Assembly (NCBI GenBank): GCA_037043455.1
Contig: JAWPHD010011491.1
Span: 1-64,000 of the forward strand
Source: Cyrtodaria siliqua
Lineage: Eukaryota > Mollusca > Bivalvia > Adapedonta > Hiatellidae
DNA length: 64,000 bases
Direction of reading: 5' to 3'
The notes below the pieces were generated by a model. That model was not told the DNA's origin, did not search any database, and saw nothing but the letters and a program-made list of their open reading frames with translations. The position numbers and the translations under genes are program-made. Positions 43,821 to 57,450 of the stretch are shown here, one piece after another; within the stretch, counting starts at the first letter, position 1; every line of letters begins with the position of its first letter.

Positions 43821-44236
43821 ACTGAATTGAATTGGGGTTTTAAGGTGCACCAACACATGAAAGGTTATATGGCGACTAACAGGAATGAACATGCCAGGCT
43901 CATCCTCCATGTACATCGAGATAAAATATGAAGAATGGGCCTAGAACCTTCTCACCCTGAACTGCAGAGTTGCTGCAAATTCTATTGTAGACACTCCATT
44001 TACTGTGGAGCCACGGTATAGTTTTTCTTCCACTGCTTTAGTGATGTGAGCGAGATGGCACCTGAAACAATGCAGGGGTCATGATGAAGACCTTTAATGA
44101 GCATGAACAAAAAATGATAAAATGAACATGAATTTGGTGGGGTTCTACCCCTCTGCCTTACCCTCCAACGGGATCTGCAGTAGCCCTATTCTTTGCACCG
44201 TAACCAAACGGGGCCCCCTGAACCACACGGGGTTTA
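43821..44236. repeat. Dispersed repeat (TGAATTG...GAAAGGTTATATGGCG), copy 1
   Basis: Contains AACATGCCAGGCTCATCCTCC and GAATGGGCCTAGAACCTTCTC. It ends in ACCACACGGGGTT. Other copies: 50226-50570, 57979-58202, the 3' part at 54253-54405, and a decayed one at 51085-51240. Confidence 0.75.
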
Positions 44237-44442
44237 AAAATACGACATGCTTAGATTAAGCCGACTAAATTGTCTTGATTATGAACTTAATGCTGTGCTT
44301 GGTATCCGGGCAATTTCTTTTTTCTTCAGCCGATCATATTAATCCCCATCTTGTCTAAAAGATCACATTATTTCCTACCACAGTGAAAATATCCATGTAA
44401 TTAATATTTTGTTTATCCTATTAATGTTTGTTTGTTTGTATG

Positions 44443-44478
44443 GTGTTTTACGTCATTTTCAACACATTATCCTATTAA
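44443..44478 (-). mobile_element. SINE tail fragment
   Basis: GTTTGTTTGTTTGTATGGTG then TTTTACGTCATTTTCAACA is the reverse complement of the tail of the SINE at 60493-60752. Confidence 0.5.
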
Positions 44479-44756
44479 ACTGGAACATAGCCACGACATA
44501 ACTCAAGTAAGCCATAAAAATGAATTTATTGTATACAAGACCGGAATGATATGAAACAAATGGAAGAAATTACAATTATAGTACATTAACAATCAAAATC
44601 AAACAAAGCATAATATAGATTGAACTCGTACATACCTGAAAATGTTAACATAACACTTTACAGTATATTACGTTAACAGCTGTATCTAGTGGATAATTGG
44701 TATTGGGGTTCTACAGCACCCATCAAAATAAACATTATAGTGATGGATTACAAGAA

Positions 44757-44905
44757 TCTTTCATGGGTATCCAATGAAGAAAGGGAATTCCAACCCGAGG
44801 TATAAGTGTTTTTATTGGAACCGAGACTCTGCCGAGGTTCCGATTAATACACTTATACCGAGGGTTGCAATTCCCTATCTGAACCGTTTACCTGCATACC
44901 GGATG
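44757..44905. repeat. Fold-back repeat (CATGGGTATCC family), copy 1
   Basis: TCATGGGTATCCAATGAAGA to ATCTGAACCG...CATACCGG, with inner inverses TTATTGGAACCGAGACTC / GAGGTTCCGATTAATA. A second copy with intact ends (CATGGGTATCCGGT / ACCGGATACCCATG) is at 51999-52142. Confidence 0.6.
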
Positions 44906-45282
44906 TTGGTGCGCGCATGACTTTTATCTTAACCCATACCATCTCCATGTAAAACGTGGATAGTCTTAGGCATGGATTTCGAAACTTCATGACCACTGGA
45001 AAAATGGAGTTAATAAAATTTCTACTGTTAAAACTCTATTAGTCACCTTTTGCCGTGGGCTGAGCTAAAGAAAACGTTTCTCCCTTTAGGTCTAGGATCA
45101 TCCGTTTTAAATGTAAATTTTGTTCTGTTATGGTTTATAGAACTCATGTTTAACAAAAAAATTACATGTATACAATCATGTACAAATCCCTCATTAAGAC
45201 ACAGCTGCTCTCAAACCTTTTTATAATATGTAATCCCACTAATTGACCCCAAAACCATCCTTCATAAATAATTTGAAGAAAA

Positions 45283-46719
45283 AAAAGAGGTCAGTGACCG
45301 TGAAGCTCTACTGATAGATTTTGATAGCTAGATCAGCATTCCTACGAAGTTTCATAAAAATCTGTCAAGTAGTTCCAGAATATTAGTCGCTACAAGTTGA
45401 AGTTTTTACTATATAACTCTAGGTAAACAAAGATGGCCACTGGCAGCCATGTTTAATGTTGAATCAAAATAATTTTTGACAATGATCAATATCTTGTCAT
45501 GCTGATCATTTCAGAAAAAGTCCCATATCAATATCACTTACAGTTTTCAAGAAGTAGTCGCTACAAACTTATCTTTTAAAAATCTATTTTTAGCTGTGGC
45601 GGCCATCTTGAATTTCAAGCCGACCTGAAATTTTCCTGTGAAGTTTCATGAAAATCCGTCAAATAGTTTCAGAGGAGTTGTTACTATATAAATCTATGTA
45701 AACAAAGATGGCCACTAGCAGCCATGTTTAAAGTCGCATCGAAATAAATTTCGACAATGATCAACACCATGTCATGCTGATCATTTTAGAAAAAGACCCA
45801 TATCAATATCACTTACAGTTTTCAAGAAGTAGTCGCTACAAATTTATTTATTTTAAATCTATTTTAAGCCGTGGAGGCCATCTTAAATTTCTGGCCAGCC
45901 TGCAATTTTTCTAGGATCAACTAGACATCACGAGCAACATTCCTGTGAAGTTTCATGAACATCCGTCAAGTAGTTTCAGAGGAGTAGTCGCTACAAGTTT
46001 TTACTATATAAATATGTAAACAAAAATGGCCACTGGCAGCCATGTTTAACGTCAAATCAAAATAATGTTTGACCAGGTTCAACATCATGTCACGCTGATC
46101 ATTTTAGAAAAAGTCCCATATCAATATCACTTATAGTTTTCAAGAAGTAGTCGCTACAAACGTATTTTTTAAAAATCTATTTTAAGCTGTGGCGGCCATC
46201 TTGAATTTCTGGCCGACCTGAAATTTTGCTAGGATCAATTAGACATCAAAAGCAACATTCCTGTATAGTTTCATGAAAATCTGCCAAGTAGTTTCAGAGG
46301 AGTAGTCGCTACAAGTTTTTACTATATAACTCTATGTAAACAAAGATGGCCACTGGCAGCCATGTTTGACGTTGAATCAAAAAGATTTTTGACAAGGACC
46401 AACATCATGTCATGCTGATCATTTTAGAAAAAGTCCCATATCAATATCACTTATAGTTTTCAAGAAGTAGTCGCTATAAACTTGTATTTTAAAAATCTAT
46501 TTTTAGCTTTGGCGGCCATCTTGGATTTCACATCAACATGAATTTTTGCTAGGATCAACTAGACTTCATAGGCAACATTTCTGTAAAGTTTCATGAATAT
46601 CCATCCAGTAGTTTCAGAGGATTAGTCGCTACAAATAAAAATTTACGGACAGACAGATGGACAACGGACGCCGCACCACGGCATAAGCTCTGCTGATCTC
46701 TGATCAGTCGAGCTAAAAA
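45283..46719 (+). mobile_element. Hairpin-ended tandem-repeat element C (1.4 kb)
   Basis: Same family as the element at 37011. It starts with GGTCA-G-TGACC then AGCTCTACTGAT (45304-45315). It ends with ATAAGCT, CTGATC-TCT-GATCAG and ATCAGTCGAGCT (46703-46714, one mismatch). About four and a half units of roughly 310 bp. Confidence 0.75.
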
Positions 46720-46844
46720 CACAAAAATACAATACCAGTCGAACACAGTATACTATACTTTTAAAATGTAACATTTTACACATTCATATGGAACACGTTT
46801 ATACTTTCAAAACAGCTTAACAATGCCATTATATTTAAAACAAA

Positions 46845-47987
46845 CAAGAGGCCCAAGAGGGCCTGTGGACGCTCTACTGGCTAATATGGCTCTTATAACA
46901 TCAATGAAGTGAGTGACTATCGTCTTAAAGAGGCAAAATATAGCATTTTTAATTAAATCAAGAGCTGTAACTCCGCCGTTACTGGTCCGATCTAGCTGGT
47001 TTTCGAATTAAAAATAATAAATATAAAACTAAAAAAGAAAAGAAAGTAAACAAATCTGGTAAAGTTTGGTCAAGATCAGATATAAAATGAAGGTCCTATC
47101 GCCTTAACAAGGCAAAATATAACATATTTAACGAAATCAAGGGCCATAACTCTGCTGTTACTAGTCCGATACGGCTGGTTTTCGAACTTTTCGGAGCTTT
47201 CATTGACATTAACAATCTGTTAAAGTTTGGTAAAGATCAGATGAAAAATGAAGGCCCTATCGTCTTAACCAGGCAAAATATAGCATTTTTAACTAAATCA
47301 AGGGCCATAACTCCGCTGTTACTGGTCCGATCTAGTTGGTTTTTCGAACTTGTCCAAGCTTTCATTGACATTAACAATCTGGTAAAAATTGGTAAAGATC
47401 GGATGAAAAATGAAGGCCCTATCGTATTAACGAGGCAAAATATAGCATTTTTAACTAAATCAAGGGCCATAACTCCGCTGTTACTGGTCCGATATGGCTG
47501 GTTTACGAACTTCTCCGAGCTTTCATTGACATTAACAATCTGTTAAAGTTTGGTAAAGATCAGATGAAAAATGAAGGCCCTATCGTCTTAACGAGGCAAA
47601 ATATAGCATTTTTAACTAAATCATGGACCATAACTCCGCTGTTACTTGTCCGATCTGGTTGGTTTTCGAATTTATCCGAGCTTTTATTGACACTAACAAT
47701 CTTGTAAAGTTTGGTAAAGATCGGATGAAAAATGGAGATCCTATCGTCTTAACGAGGCAAAATATAGTATTTCTAACTAAATCAAGGGCCACAACTCTGC
47801 TGTTAATGGTCAGACCTGGCTGGTTTTCGAACTTGTCCAAGCTTTCATTGACATTAACAATCAGTAAAGATCAGATGAAAAATGAAGGCCCTATCGTCTT
47901 AATGAGACAAAAGTTAACGACGGACGGATGGACGGACATCTCGGCATCCCATAAGCTATGCTGGCCTTCGGCTAGTAGAGCTAAAAA
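46845..47987 (+). mobile_element. Hairpin-ended tandem-repeat element D (1.1 kb)
   Basis: Starts ACAAG, hairpin AGGCCC-AAGA-GGGCCT, then GCTCTACTGGC (46871-46881). Ends ATAAGCT, hairpin CTGGCC-TTC-GGCTAG, AGTAGAGCTAAAAA (47982). The core is six units of about 162 bp (TCTTAACGAGGCAAAATATA, GGGCCATAACTCCGCTGTTA) unrelated to those of B and C. Its open frames on both strands are repeat by-products. Confidence 0.75.
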
Positions 47988-48283
47988 CAACCTATATTAA
48001 TTTTCATTTTACTGTGTACAAAAGGGTGTACATCAGGCTTTGTGCTTTCCTCTTTTTTTTAAATTAAAAAAGCTATGAAATGACGAATTCAATGCATGAA
48101 ATGATTCAAAGATAAATAAGTTTTAATATAACAAAGCACAATGTTTATAAATTAAAACTAGTTTTATCAAGCCATGGAGGAATCCTGAAGTCATAAATAG
48201 CTGTCACACAGATAACTATGGCTATATCTACACATGACGTGCATCATGCACTGTGACCTTTTTTTACCGCCTAATATAAACTA

Positions 48284-49385
48284 GATGGGTGTTCTGCGGA
48301 ACACGTGTGTCGCCAGTCAGCGACTTGTCAGTATAACAAGGTTTTTTGGACCCAGAAAAATGACCTTAACAAAATGGTCTGAGTAAGTTTGCCTGAAGAG
48401 AACAATGAGTATTTAACCCATATAATGACCTTCAGTGTGACCGTGACTATTATATTTTAGTATGGCCATGTCCATGATGTATATAGTGTATATATTGAAA
48501 GTTTGATGAAGCAATATCAAGAAATGAGAATTTCAAAATTATAGCCAATGTTAGTTTTCGTGAAGAAAAAACGAGTATTTAACCCCACAAAATGACCTTC
48601 AGTGTGACCTTGACCTTTATACTTTAGTATGGTCATGTTGATGCTGTCATGATGAGTATATATTGAAAAGTTGTATGAAGGCTACCCGTACCTCAAATTC
48701 GTTTTAAGATACTTAAGGACATGTTTCCCAATGCTAAATGGTCACTGAAAATGCATGGAAAGCTTGCTAACTTACTGCTACAATGCTTCATGACTGATTA
48801 GCTTGGGTATATAAATTGAGGCTCAAGTAAAGTGTTTCCTTTGACCAGCAGTGTTATATTGAACAGTATCTAGCTTATAAAGTAAATATACTTATGACAT
48901 GTATGACATTAATTTTTATGACATACAAGAAAATCTGTAGAACCGATGGATGCTCCTTGAAATGTATCCCCAACTTCTCATATGACCTTGTATCACCCAG
49001 CAGTTTTCAATTTGCAGTTCCATTAGTAGTTTTTGACTTCCGCTTTGGACAAGAATTACAAGCATAAAATTACAAAGGGTTATAACTCTAATTTGAATAA
49101 AGATTAGTTGTAGTCGCTGCACTTTCTCTCATTGCCCTCTATCATTGTGTGCAGTTTCATTAAAGTCCCATCAGTAGTTAAGTTTGAAGTTATGCTCCAG
49201 ACAAAAATTCCAAGTGTAAAATTCCAAAGGGAAATAACTCTAATTTGAATGATAACAGTTACGGTTCTTGCACTCTGCATTTCCTCTTATTGCCCTCTAT
49301 CATTGTGTGAAGTTTCATTGTAGTCCCTGGACAATGCGACAACATTGAGTACATTCTTCCCCAAAAACTTCAGGGGGCATAAAAG
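48284..49385 (+). mobile_element. Tandem-repeat element with 5' hairpin (AACTAGATG family)
   Basis: Begins CTAGATGG then hairpin GTGTTC-TGCG-GAACAC (48289-48304) and GTGTGTCGCCAGTC. Inside are two units with GACCTTCAGTGTGACC and two with GGTTATAACTCTAATTTGAA / GAAATAACTCTAATTTGAA. The right border, near CTTCAGGGGGCATAAAAG, is uncertain. Confidence 0.5.
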
Positions 49386-49389
49386 CACA

Positions 49390-50220
49390 TAGAAAGTATT
49401 AAAGCTGTACTAAATACAGAACTGTTGATAATTGTTTTTAGAACAGAAGTAAACCAAGACACAACTAATGAAACCCGTGCTCTTAGGTTTCATACTAAAG
49501 CTGTGCTGGGAGGGCCTCACCTTTCGACACACAACTGAATATTTAAACACTTTTTCCTCATGCAACTGTATGCCTAATAGTGATTTACAGTTACCTATAG
49601 AAGTTCTCTCGCCCCCTAAATACAATAGACTGGAAATAGGTCTTTAAGTTACAACATATAAAACATTGATTTAGAAAAAAAATATAAAGCTAATAATAAA
49701 TATTTTCCACCTGCTTCCAGGTAAATAGTGAAAGTATCTCCCCATACTGGTTATTTGTTTAAACACCCACTGGTAAAGCCTATGTTACAAAGCCTTTTAA
49801 ATGTTTTATGCTATCTGGATACTAAACTACAATTGCACATAGAAATAAATCTCTAAATTAAGCAAAAACAAAGCAAAAATACAGCAATATATTAAACATA
49901 CCGGTAGTTAAATATACCAATATATCGATTATTTTATACTAGTCCAAATTCCTAAGTACCTACCTATTAAAGAATATTTCAATAATTTTTGTGCATTTTT
50001 TAACTTAAAAAAAGTCAAGCTTGATTGAAGACGTGGTTGAAGTGCAAAATAATAAGATCAAATCGTCTGCTCTGATCGCATGAACACATTTTTAAAGCTT
50101 CCAAACTGATGTGTTTCCGCAGAAATCGGTTTAATATAACAATCATACAACTGGGTACTTTGGAATTTATTCAAGTATATTCAAGACATTTTGAGTTTTG
50201 AAGTGTTGAGTCGGAACTGT
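49390..50220. other. AT-rich intergenic DNA, nothing recognised
   Basis: No exon or repeat family could be assigned. Confidence 0.45.
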
Positions 50221-50225
50221 ACAAT

Positions 50226-50570
50226 TGAACTGAATTGGGCTTTACGGCGCAATAACACATGAAAGGTTATATGGCGCCTAACAGGAATGAACATGCCAGG
50301 CTCATCCTCCATTTACATCCAAATAAAATATGGAGAATGGGCCTAGAACCTTCTCACCTGCAGAACTGCAGAGTTGCTGCAAATTCTAAAGTAGACACTC
50401 CATTTTACGATGCAGCCACGTTTCCACGTTTGCGTACGCGGTGTCATGATAAAGACCTTGAATGAGCATGATAAAAAAATGATAAAATAAACATGAAGGC
50501 GAGGTTCTACCCCACTCTGCCTCTAGCGGGATTTGCAGTGGTTGTCTTCTACCTCGGCAACCACACGGGG
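50226..50570. repeat. Dispersed repeat (TGAATTG family), copy 2
   Basis: TGAATTGGGCTTTACGGCGC, CACATGAAAGGTTATATGGC and CAGGCTCATCCTCCATTTAC match the copies at 43821 and 57979. Ends ACCACACGGGGA. Confidence 0.75.
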
Positions 50571-51998
50571 ATGGAACTGTACACAAATTTGAAGCTTTGT
50601 AGCCATAAATAGCAAACAAAATGGCAAGAAGTTTCTTTTGAAGAACAAAGTTCACATCAAAAGATGACTCCGACATTCAAAACATTATTTTTCATACATC
50701 TCGCATGAATAGAGCTCCGTAATTCTTCATCAGTGGGGTATACCAGATTTGTAATTTAGGTACAAACAGGTCTGATTCAAATTTAAAACTTTCAATGAAA
50801 ACATACGCATGGAGACAACAAGTGTGTCGTGGGGAAAACATAATAGTAACAAGAGATATAGCAATTTGCAGCATGTGCAATATGGAGCAGCAACGTTTGT
50901 TCCTACATCATGTGACTGGGAAACCCCAAATTGAGTTCCAGATAAGGACTGTTGTTAATAACATTTACCAAAACAAAAGTAATTTGAATGCTCATGTGAA
51001 ATAAACTTCAATTTACCACTTGAATTCTTCACTACATTACTAGAATCATTTGAATTTCACTTCAATTTGCTTTTCTCGTGAGGAACTAAATTGGGTTTTA
51101 ACGGGGTGAAGAAAAGCATGAAAATATGACATAGTGCTGACCGGAAATGACATTCCATGACAACCCTCAATTTACATCAAGATAGAATTTTTACAGAATG
51201 GACATATAACCTTCACATTGGCAAAGTTGCAGTTCTGTTGTGTACAGAGCTTACAAACTCTTCCGCCCTTTCAAAACCAAATCATATGTCCATTTAGTAA
51301 AAAAAGTCATGACAATTTATGCATATTATACAATATATTACATTTATATGTATTTGAAACTTTTAATGTAATATGCAACTTAATGATCCCAAGCCCATTT
51401 AAAATCCATCTGGACAGAAGTTAATATATGAGACCGCAACATAAGTTTTAAAGCATGAGTTTAAAGCACCCTGCAATAGACCATAGGCATCCAATGCCCC
51501 AAATTCCCAATAAAATAACAATACATTTGATCATTTACATAAAATATATACATGTACAACATCATAATTTAATGACACCAGAATTTTGTTCAAAGAGTAC
51601 GAAATTTGGTGAAATTTCATGGGACTTTTAAGACATATAAATACGAAGCATGTATAATGAGCATTTCTTGCATACCGGATAAGGTGATCCGCTTTTTACA
51701 TGGGTGCTGGAAAGCCTGATCTTACACATGGGGGAAGATGACAGTTGCGTGCTGATATAAACAATAACAGTTGCAGACGTCATTATGGGAATAAACATGT
51801 AAAACATAGACTGTTCCACAGCGTTTAAATATGAATGTAGAACGTTGCAATTATCGATCATTTTTGCCCCACAGCGATTGGCCTGTGTAGATTTCCAGTT
51901 TTATAAATAGAACACAGCTTGAGTTTGTAAAATGGGACAGTACTTAGTCGGCGACATCAACGTGCAGAATGTAAACGGTATGCAAAAAAAAGAATCAA

Positions 51999-52142
51999 TC
52001 ATGGGTATCCGGTTAAGACAGGTAAATCCCAACAGTCAGTATAACTTTTTTAATCGGAACCTCGGAAGAGCCTTGGTTCTGATAAAAACACTTATACATG
52101 TACCTTGTTTTGGAATTCCCTATCTTCACCGGATACCCATGA
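51999..52142. repeat. Fold-back repeat (CATGGGTATCC family), copy 2
   Basis: Terminal inverses CATGGGTATCCGGT and ACCGGATACCCATG, 144 bp. The inside includes TTAATCGGAACCTCGG, as in the copy at 44757. Confidence 0.65.
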
Positions 52143-52144
52143 AA

Positions 52145-53640
52145 GATTCTCATAGTATTCATGTTCAGGTTGTGCTACACTAGGTTTAATACAGTATCAC
52201 ATGTATTAATAGTCAGACCTGCATTAACAGACCACTTAAGACAAGTGTCATTAACCATGAACAAACATGTATTAAAAAAACACATCACTGATAAATGTTA
52301 TAATGTTATGTGATGTGGCTACTCCCAACTCCCTCTCCCTACTGCCAACCAATAATTCCCCTATCATTTAATATCTTGAATTTTTAAAAAAAAACCCACA
52401 AATAATGGAAAAAAAAATGGATGCATAATTACATTGCGCTGCAGTCATAAAATTATATACAATTTACATTCAACTTCTGAACTACCTGACAGTAATGATT
52501 TCAAGTAATATAAGGTTAAACAGTCTGCAATTTTAAGACCGTATACCAACCATTGAGGGTAATGGTCACAAATTGTGTTTACGTCTCACGTCATAATTCA
52601 TTTCCCCATAAGGCCCATTGTAATGTTTTTGTTTGTGGTACATGTATAGACATGTTAGAGATAAACTAACATAGAGAGTGGGCCCTTATTGGTAAAAAAG
52701 CACTATTCTATTCTATTCTATTCTGCGTTCTTTAAAGCAAAGAAAACTTCTTTTTTTTTATCAAATTTAAAATTGCCTATTATGATGAAAAAATTAGAAC
52801 TAGGTCCTTGAGCCTTCAAGAGAGATAACAGAGGTGTGAGACCTTGAATGGGGACGCAATACCAGACCCGTAAAAAAAAATCTTCAAAAATACAGACTAT
52901 TTAACCTACAATACTATCATTACAAAAGGAACTCATGTTAACCTGCCGAGTCTGCCCAATACTTTGGTCAATCATCAGTCCGTGGGAGGTGTAGTCTTTG
53001 TCATCCAGACACACTCAAGAGGTCTCGATGATCGAGACTATGGGAGGTGCCAGCTTGATTATTCTGAAGTCATTTTGTTTAAACGGTAATATGACGCCAT
53101 CCAATGAAACTTAGCAATATATCTGTTAATAAACAGAATGCGTGTTTTGCCTGAACCTTTGTTAAATTTTTGATGGTATATGCATATTTAAAGGTACCAA
53201 ATTTTAATGGCTAAGCCAGAGTGCAGCTAATTTCTTAGCTTTTACCTTAGATTAATTAAGCTGATAGAAACTGCTTGGATGTATTAAGCACGTGAAAAAC
53301 GTGAGAAAAGCTTGGATATGTTTTGCACGTGAATGATACTTTTTTAAACAAGATAAATCTCAAGATGGAGGTATTTTCATTCAACACATTGTGATTATGT
53401 AACAAGAAAGTCCTCCTCACCAGCTGACATTGCTGTCAAGAAAAGGGCCATAGCCTTAAATTGTTAAAATGCAAAAAATGTTTTGAACTTGTGTGTCTGG
53501 GAGGCCTTCATATACTGAATGTATATGCACAGTTTGAATAATTTGAATAAGCAATGTTGAAAATTACAATGTAAAAAATGCCAACGCAGAACTTTAATGT
53601 AAATGTTCACATCGCGTTCACAACCAACACAAAGTAATTT
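52145..53640. other. AT-rich intergenic DNA
   Basis: Only a short (TTCTA)n microsatellite near 52704-52722 and a duplicated CTTGGAT(G/A)T(A/G)TT...GCACGTGAA phrase at 53273-53335. No gene signal. Confidence 0.45.
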
Positions 53641-54062
53641 AAGAAATAAAATATTTCCATCAGGTTTATATTGTGCGAGATAAATACCTGGTGGGTGGGA
53701 CCAAGAGCCATCGTCCCGCAGTTTCAATGTATCCCAAACACCAGGTTTTTTTGCAAGATATAAACCCGCTGGAAATATTTTATTTCTTATCTGACATGGA
53801 TTTTTAAGCATTTTAATGCACACATTTTTGAGAGATGTAACATCATACAATTTTTTTTTCACAACTTGCATTGTACGTCCATCTCTCAACAGCTTTATCG
53901 TGTTTTTAACAATTTCAATTTGTTGTTTGAACGCAACGTTGTCGTTGTTATGGGCATTTTCTGATGTTTAAAATTATGGTTAAAGAACGTGACATCCGAG
54001 GTCTTGATGGAATTTTAAAACTCCTCAATCAGCATTGAGTATTTTTACACACTATGTTAGAT
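53641..54062. repeat. Fold-back dispersed repeat, copy 2
   Basis: AAGAAATAAAATATTTCCAT...GTTTATATTGTGCGAGAT at 53641-53681 pairs with the region ending AAATATTTTATTTCTT at 53788. The following sequence matches 600-960. Confidence 0.7.
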
Positions 54063-54252
54063 ACCTCTATCAATATGAATTTCACACAAAGCTGTTACAT
54101 CCAATTTCAGTTTGTTTTAATTATACAAAATATTACACAAATATCATCTCAATATACAAATATATAAAGATCCGCAGCATCTCAATGTACATTTATACAT
54201 ATATCCTAAAATCTCAATGTACATTTACACAAATATCCGTAACATATCAATG

Positions 54253-54405
54253 TACATGAAGACCTTTAATGAACATGAACAAAAAATGATAAAATGAATA
54301 TGAATTTGGGGGGATTCTTCCCCTCTGCCTACCCCTCCAAAGAGATCTGCAGTGTCCCCATTCTTTGCCCCGTGACCAAACGGGGGGACCCGGGAAACAC
54401 ACTTG
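54253..54405. repeat. 3' part of the TGAATTG-family repeat
   Basis: GACCTTTAATGAACATGAACAAAAAATGATAAAATGAA and TACCCCTCCAAAGAGATCTGC match 44090-44236. Confidence 0.65.
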
Positions 54406-54504
54406 CAGATTTCATATAACTTACAATTAATTGTGTACAGTATACAGTGCATATTTTCCCCCACAACATCCATACATTTATTAATATAGAATTTAACACA
54501 TTAT

Positions 54505-54682
54505 TGTACATTAGGTCTATTCCATTAAAACATACATGGAACACCCCGGGAAGGCACTTATGAAATTGAACACCTATCCATAGATGCAAAATTTAGTTTG
54601 AAGAATCAAATTTCAGAACATAGGGTTCACCCACTGATGTTTAATAAATTGCCTTCCTGTGATCTGGGGTATGTTTTGACGG
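54505..54682. mobile_element. MITE, GGGCTATTCCATTAAA family, copy 1
   Basis: GGTCTATTCCATTAAAACATAC at the left, GGAAGGCA and TGCCTTCC inner inverses, GTATGTTTTGACGG at the right. Similar to 56308-56489 and 61468-61768. Confidence 0.55.
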
Positions 54683-54689
54683 AAAATAT

Positions 54690-56030
54690 ATTATTAAACA
54701 CAATATATGATGTTTAATGAAAATATGAGTCGCTTGCATTCTGACATAATTTAAAGAGGCTTGCCTCCGGATTTTTCCCCAGAATTTGTCATTTCCTAAA
54801 CTAGAGGACAACTCGTCGGGGGCCACTTTCCGTCACTTATGTAAACGTAACTAATTTTTCAGACAAATCTATGTATCCTGATAATTGTTACTCTATTTTC
54901 TATTAGGTTACCTCTTCCTGGAAATTTGATACCAAAGAATTTTGTTTTATATAAATTATCGAAGTGGCACGTGACCTTTATATAAATAGACTTAAACTGA
55001 GAAATCATTTTGTTTACAAGCCCAGTTTCCGTCATGTATTTTATCGAGTGATAGATTCAAATAAGTCAAGATACAGTAAACTTTTATGAATTAGAAACTT
55101 GTTTGCAAATCTATTCAACAATTTCTTCGCAAAAATGGTATGTTTACATTGTTCCATCAGTCACCTCGATCGTTATAACAATGCGCCTGGTAACATCAAT
55201 GTAAAATGTTCAACCGCGACAAGTTACACTGTAAAGATGGGTAACTATGTGTAAATCAAACAGATACAGGTTGTACAAGTTGTTTCTCTTTAGTTAATCT
55301 ATATTATCATAGTAGAGTGATAAAAACATGATGTCATTACAGTGTTTTTTTTTAAATAGTTTATTAATCGGCAGTATGCGCGCGCATCCCCAATGCCATA
55401 TAAGGAAGTAAACACATTTTTCGGAGAAATCCCTTTCGTTTCTGTACCGCTTATTTACTTTTTGGTTGTTTTTCCTGTTTCCAATCTTCAGTTATAAACG
55501 TCTGACAATAAGTGACATCGCGTAAGTAATTTGCAGTGTAAAAACTTTTTTTTTAAATGAGAATGACGGGAACTGGGCTTGCACGGAAACTGGCCTCTAA
55601 CGAGTATGCATGAAGAAAACATGCTCTGACAAATAAAACTTCAATAATCAAAATTAAGAACCATTACTGAGGCAAGCCTCTTCAATATGTAAGCAAATGT
55701 GTTACTTTAAAGCTCCATTTATGTAAAGGCCACCTATGTATTGATTATTAAAGGAGCACACAACTATTTTGAAGTTTTAACCAAGCATTAGAATTTATCA
55801 CATAACTTACGGTGTGGGAGTGGAATAACACCATTCTATCTTTTCGATACACCACTAGTTATATAAGTATGCATATAAGCCTAGTATGCGCTGTCGATCC
55901 AATTCCCACGGTTTATGTCGGTTTTGCATGTTAAAGCGAAAGGCAAAATGCAATAAAAGTCAATATGTGAGTTATGTTATAAATAGAATCTAACATTCGT
56001 TCTCATTCATTATGGAATTTATGTGAGGAA
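54690..56030. other. Intergenic, nothing recognised
   Basis: AT-rich. The left end of a TTAAAGGAGCACACAAC MITE-like sequence at 55749 and a possible right partner at 57478-57506 (TTGTCGTATATCCCTTTAA) suggest a large split copy of the TTAA family. Confidence 0.35.
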
Positions 56031-56307
56031 GCTATCCAGCTAGCTTGCGGTTCTACCCAGGTGCCTGCCCGTGCACGAAAATTGCCCGGAGGGGCACCTG
56101 GGGTCTTCCTCCACCAATGGAAGCTGGAAAGTCGCCATATGACCTTAGCTGTTGGTGCGACTATAAAATGCAATTCAATTCAATTCAATTCATTATGGTA
56201 TTTATTAATTAGTTGGCAAAAATGCCAATTCGTTTAATAAATTCAATAATAAATGAGTACTCATGTAAGATCCTCTATTTATAGCACTTTGCTTTCGTAA
56301 TCCAATA

Positions 56308-56489
56308 TTAGGGCTATTCCATTAAAACATACCCGGGACCCCAGGAAGGCAATTTAATAAACATCTATGATCGAATCCTATTTTTTCGAAATCTGGTTCT
56401 TTGAACTCAATTTTGCATCTATGGGTGGGTGTTAGATTTCGAAAGTGCCTTCCTGGTATCCTTTGTATGTGTTAACGGAACAGCCCTTA
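56308..56489. mobile_element. MITE, GGGCTATTCCATTAAA family, copy 2
   Basis: TTAGGGCTATTCCATTAAAA to GTTAACGGAACAGCCCTTA. The inner ACCCCAGGAAGGCA pairs with TGCCTTCCTGGTAT. 182 bp. Confidence 0.65.
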
Positions 56490-57131
56490 TTTCCACTGTA
56501 AACTGCTTGCATATAATTAAGGTGCATGTACATGTAATTCAATTTGGATGTCATGTTCTTATGGAACATCTTTATTTTTTTAAGCTAGTGGCTTTCCGTT
56601 AGTTTTTCTATGAATTTTCATATTTAAAAATCTATGGTAAATGGTAACTAATTGTTGACTGCATTGCATCAATTAAATCTATGGTAGAATAACGAAGAAA
56701 TAATGAAAACTCAAAATTGCATCACCTTTTACTTAAGAAACTAACCCACCAAATAATGTCAAAACTATTTATCAAAACGTTATCCCTGTGTTCAGTTCAT
56801 ATAATAGCGTATATGTGCTGATTAAAAACATAGTTTTATTCACAGTTTCTTAAAATAACCATGACCAAATATTCGTAAAATGAATTATGAGTTGGTATCT
56901 CTCAATTCGACGCTCCAGTTTCTGGGGTTTGGCCGGGCTGGTTAAAGCTGTTTATATTGTGTCTATAGAGTTTGGATTCTCAAAATATGCAAGTTGTATC
57001 TATACCTCGTCGCCAGTAGGTTTAGAATGATGTACATGTTGTAAAATGTGGCTGTTGTTGGCGGAATAGCTACTTTAAATATATGCAAGCAGGTTTGAAG
57101 TTAAAATAAATTGATGTGATGATTTTAACGT

Positions 57132-57450
57132 ATGAATGAATGTTGTTTAATGGCTCATCAACACAGTATAGGTTATTTAAAGCCGCCCCATAGAGAGGGA
57201 AAGGATACATAGGAATCCGGGAACCGTGCCCTACTCTTATTATCGAATAGATTCCTATAGTTCTTTAACGTGCTCGGAGGATAGACCGATACAGGGGACC
57301 GCCCAGTTTACGTCCCCACCAGACGGACTAGGCTAAGGATAAGTGTCTTCCCCAAGAACACACCGACGAAACTCAGTGGCATTGTCAGTGGATTGAACAC
57401 GGGGCCTCCGGTTACAAATCCGCCGCACTACCGACCGTGCCACGCCAGCC
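57132..57450 (-). mobile_element. tRNA-derived SINE, nearly complete
   Basis: On the minus strand: head GGCTGGCGTGGCACGGTCGG (57450-57431), B-box-like GTGTTCAATCC, a 200-bp body, and the tail ...AACAACATTCATTCAT. Decayed copies of its body occur at 995, 5560, 11325 and 31310. Downstream of the M6PR coding end. Confidence 0.7.

Noticed and set aside
47237..48000. Frames of 75-125 codons on both strands
   Set aside because: Translations of the 162-bp tandem units of element D.
53464..53889. 141-codon minus-strand frame
   Set aside because: It covers the fold-back repeat also found at 471-960; repeat-derived.
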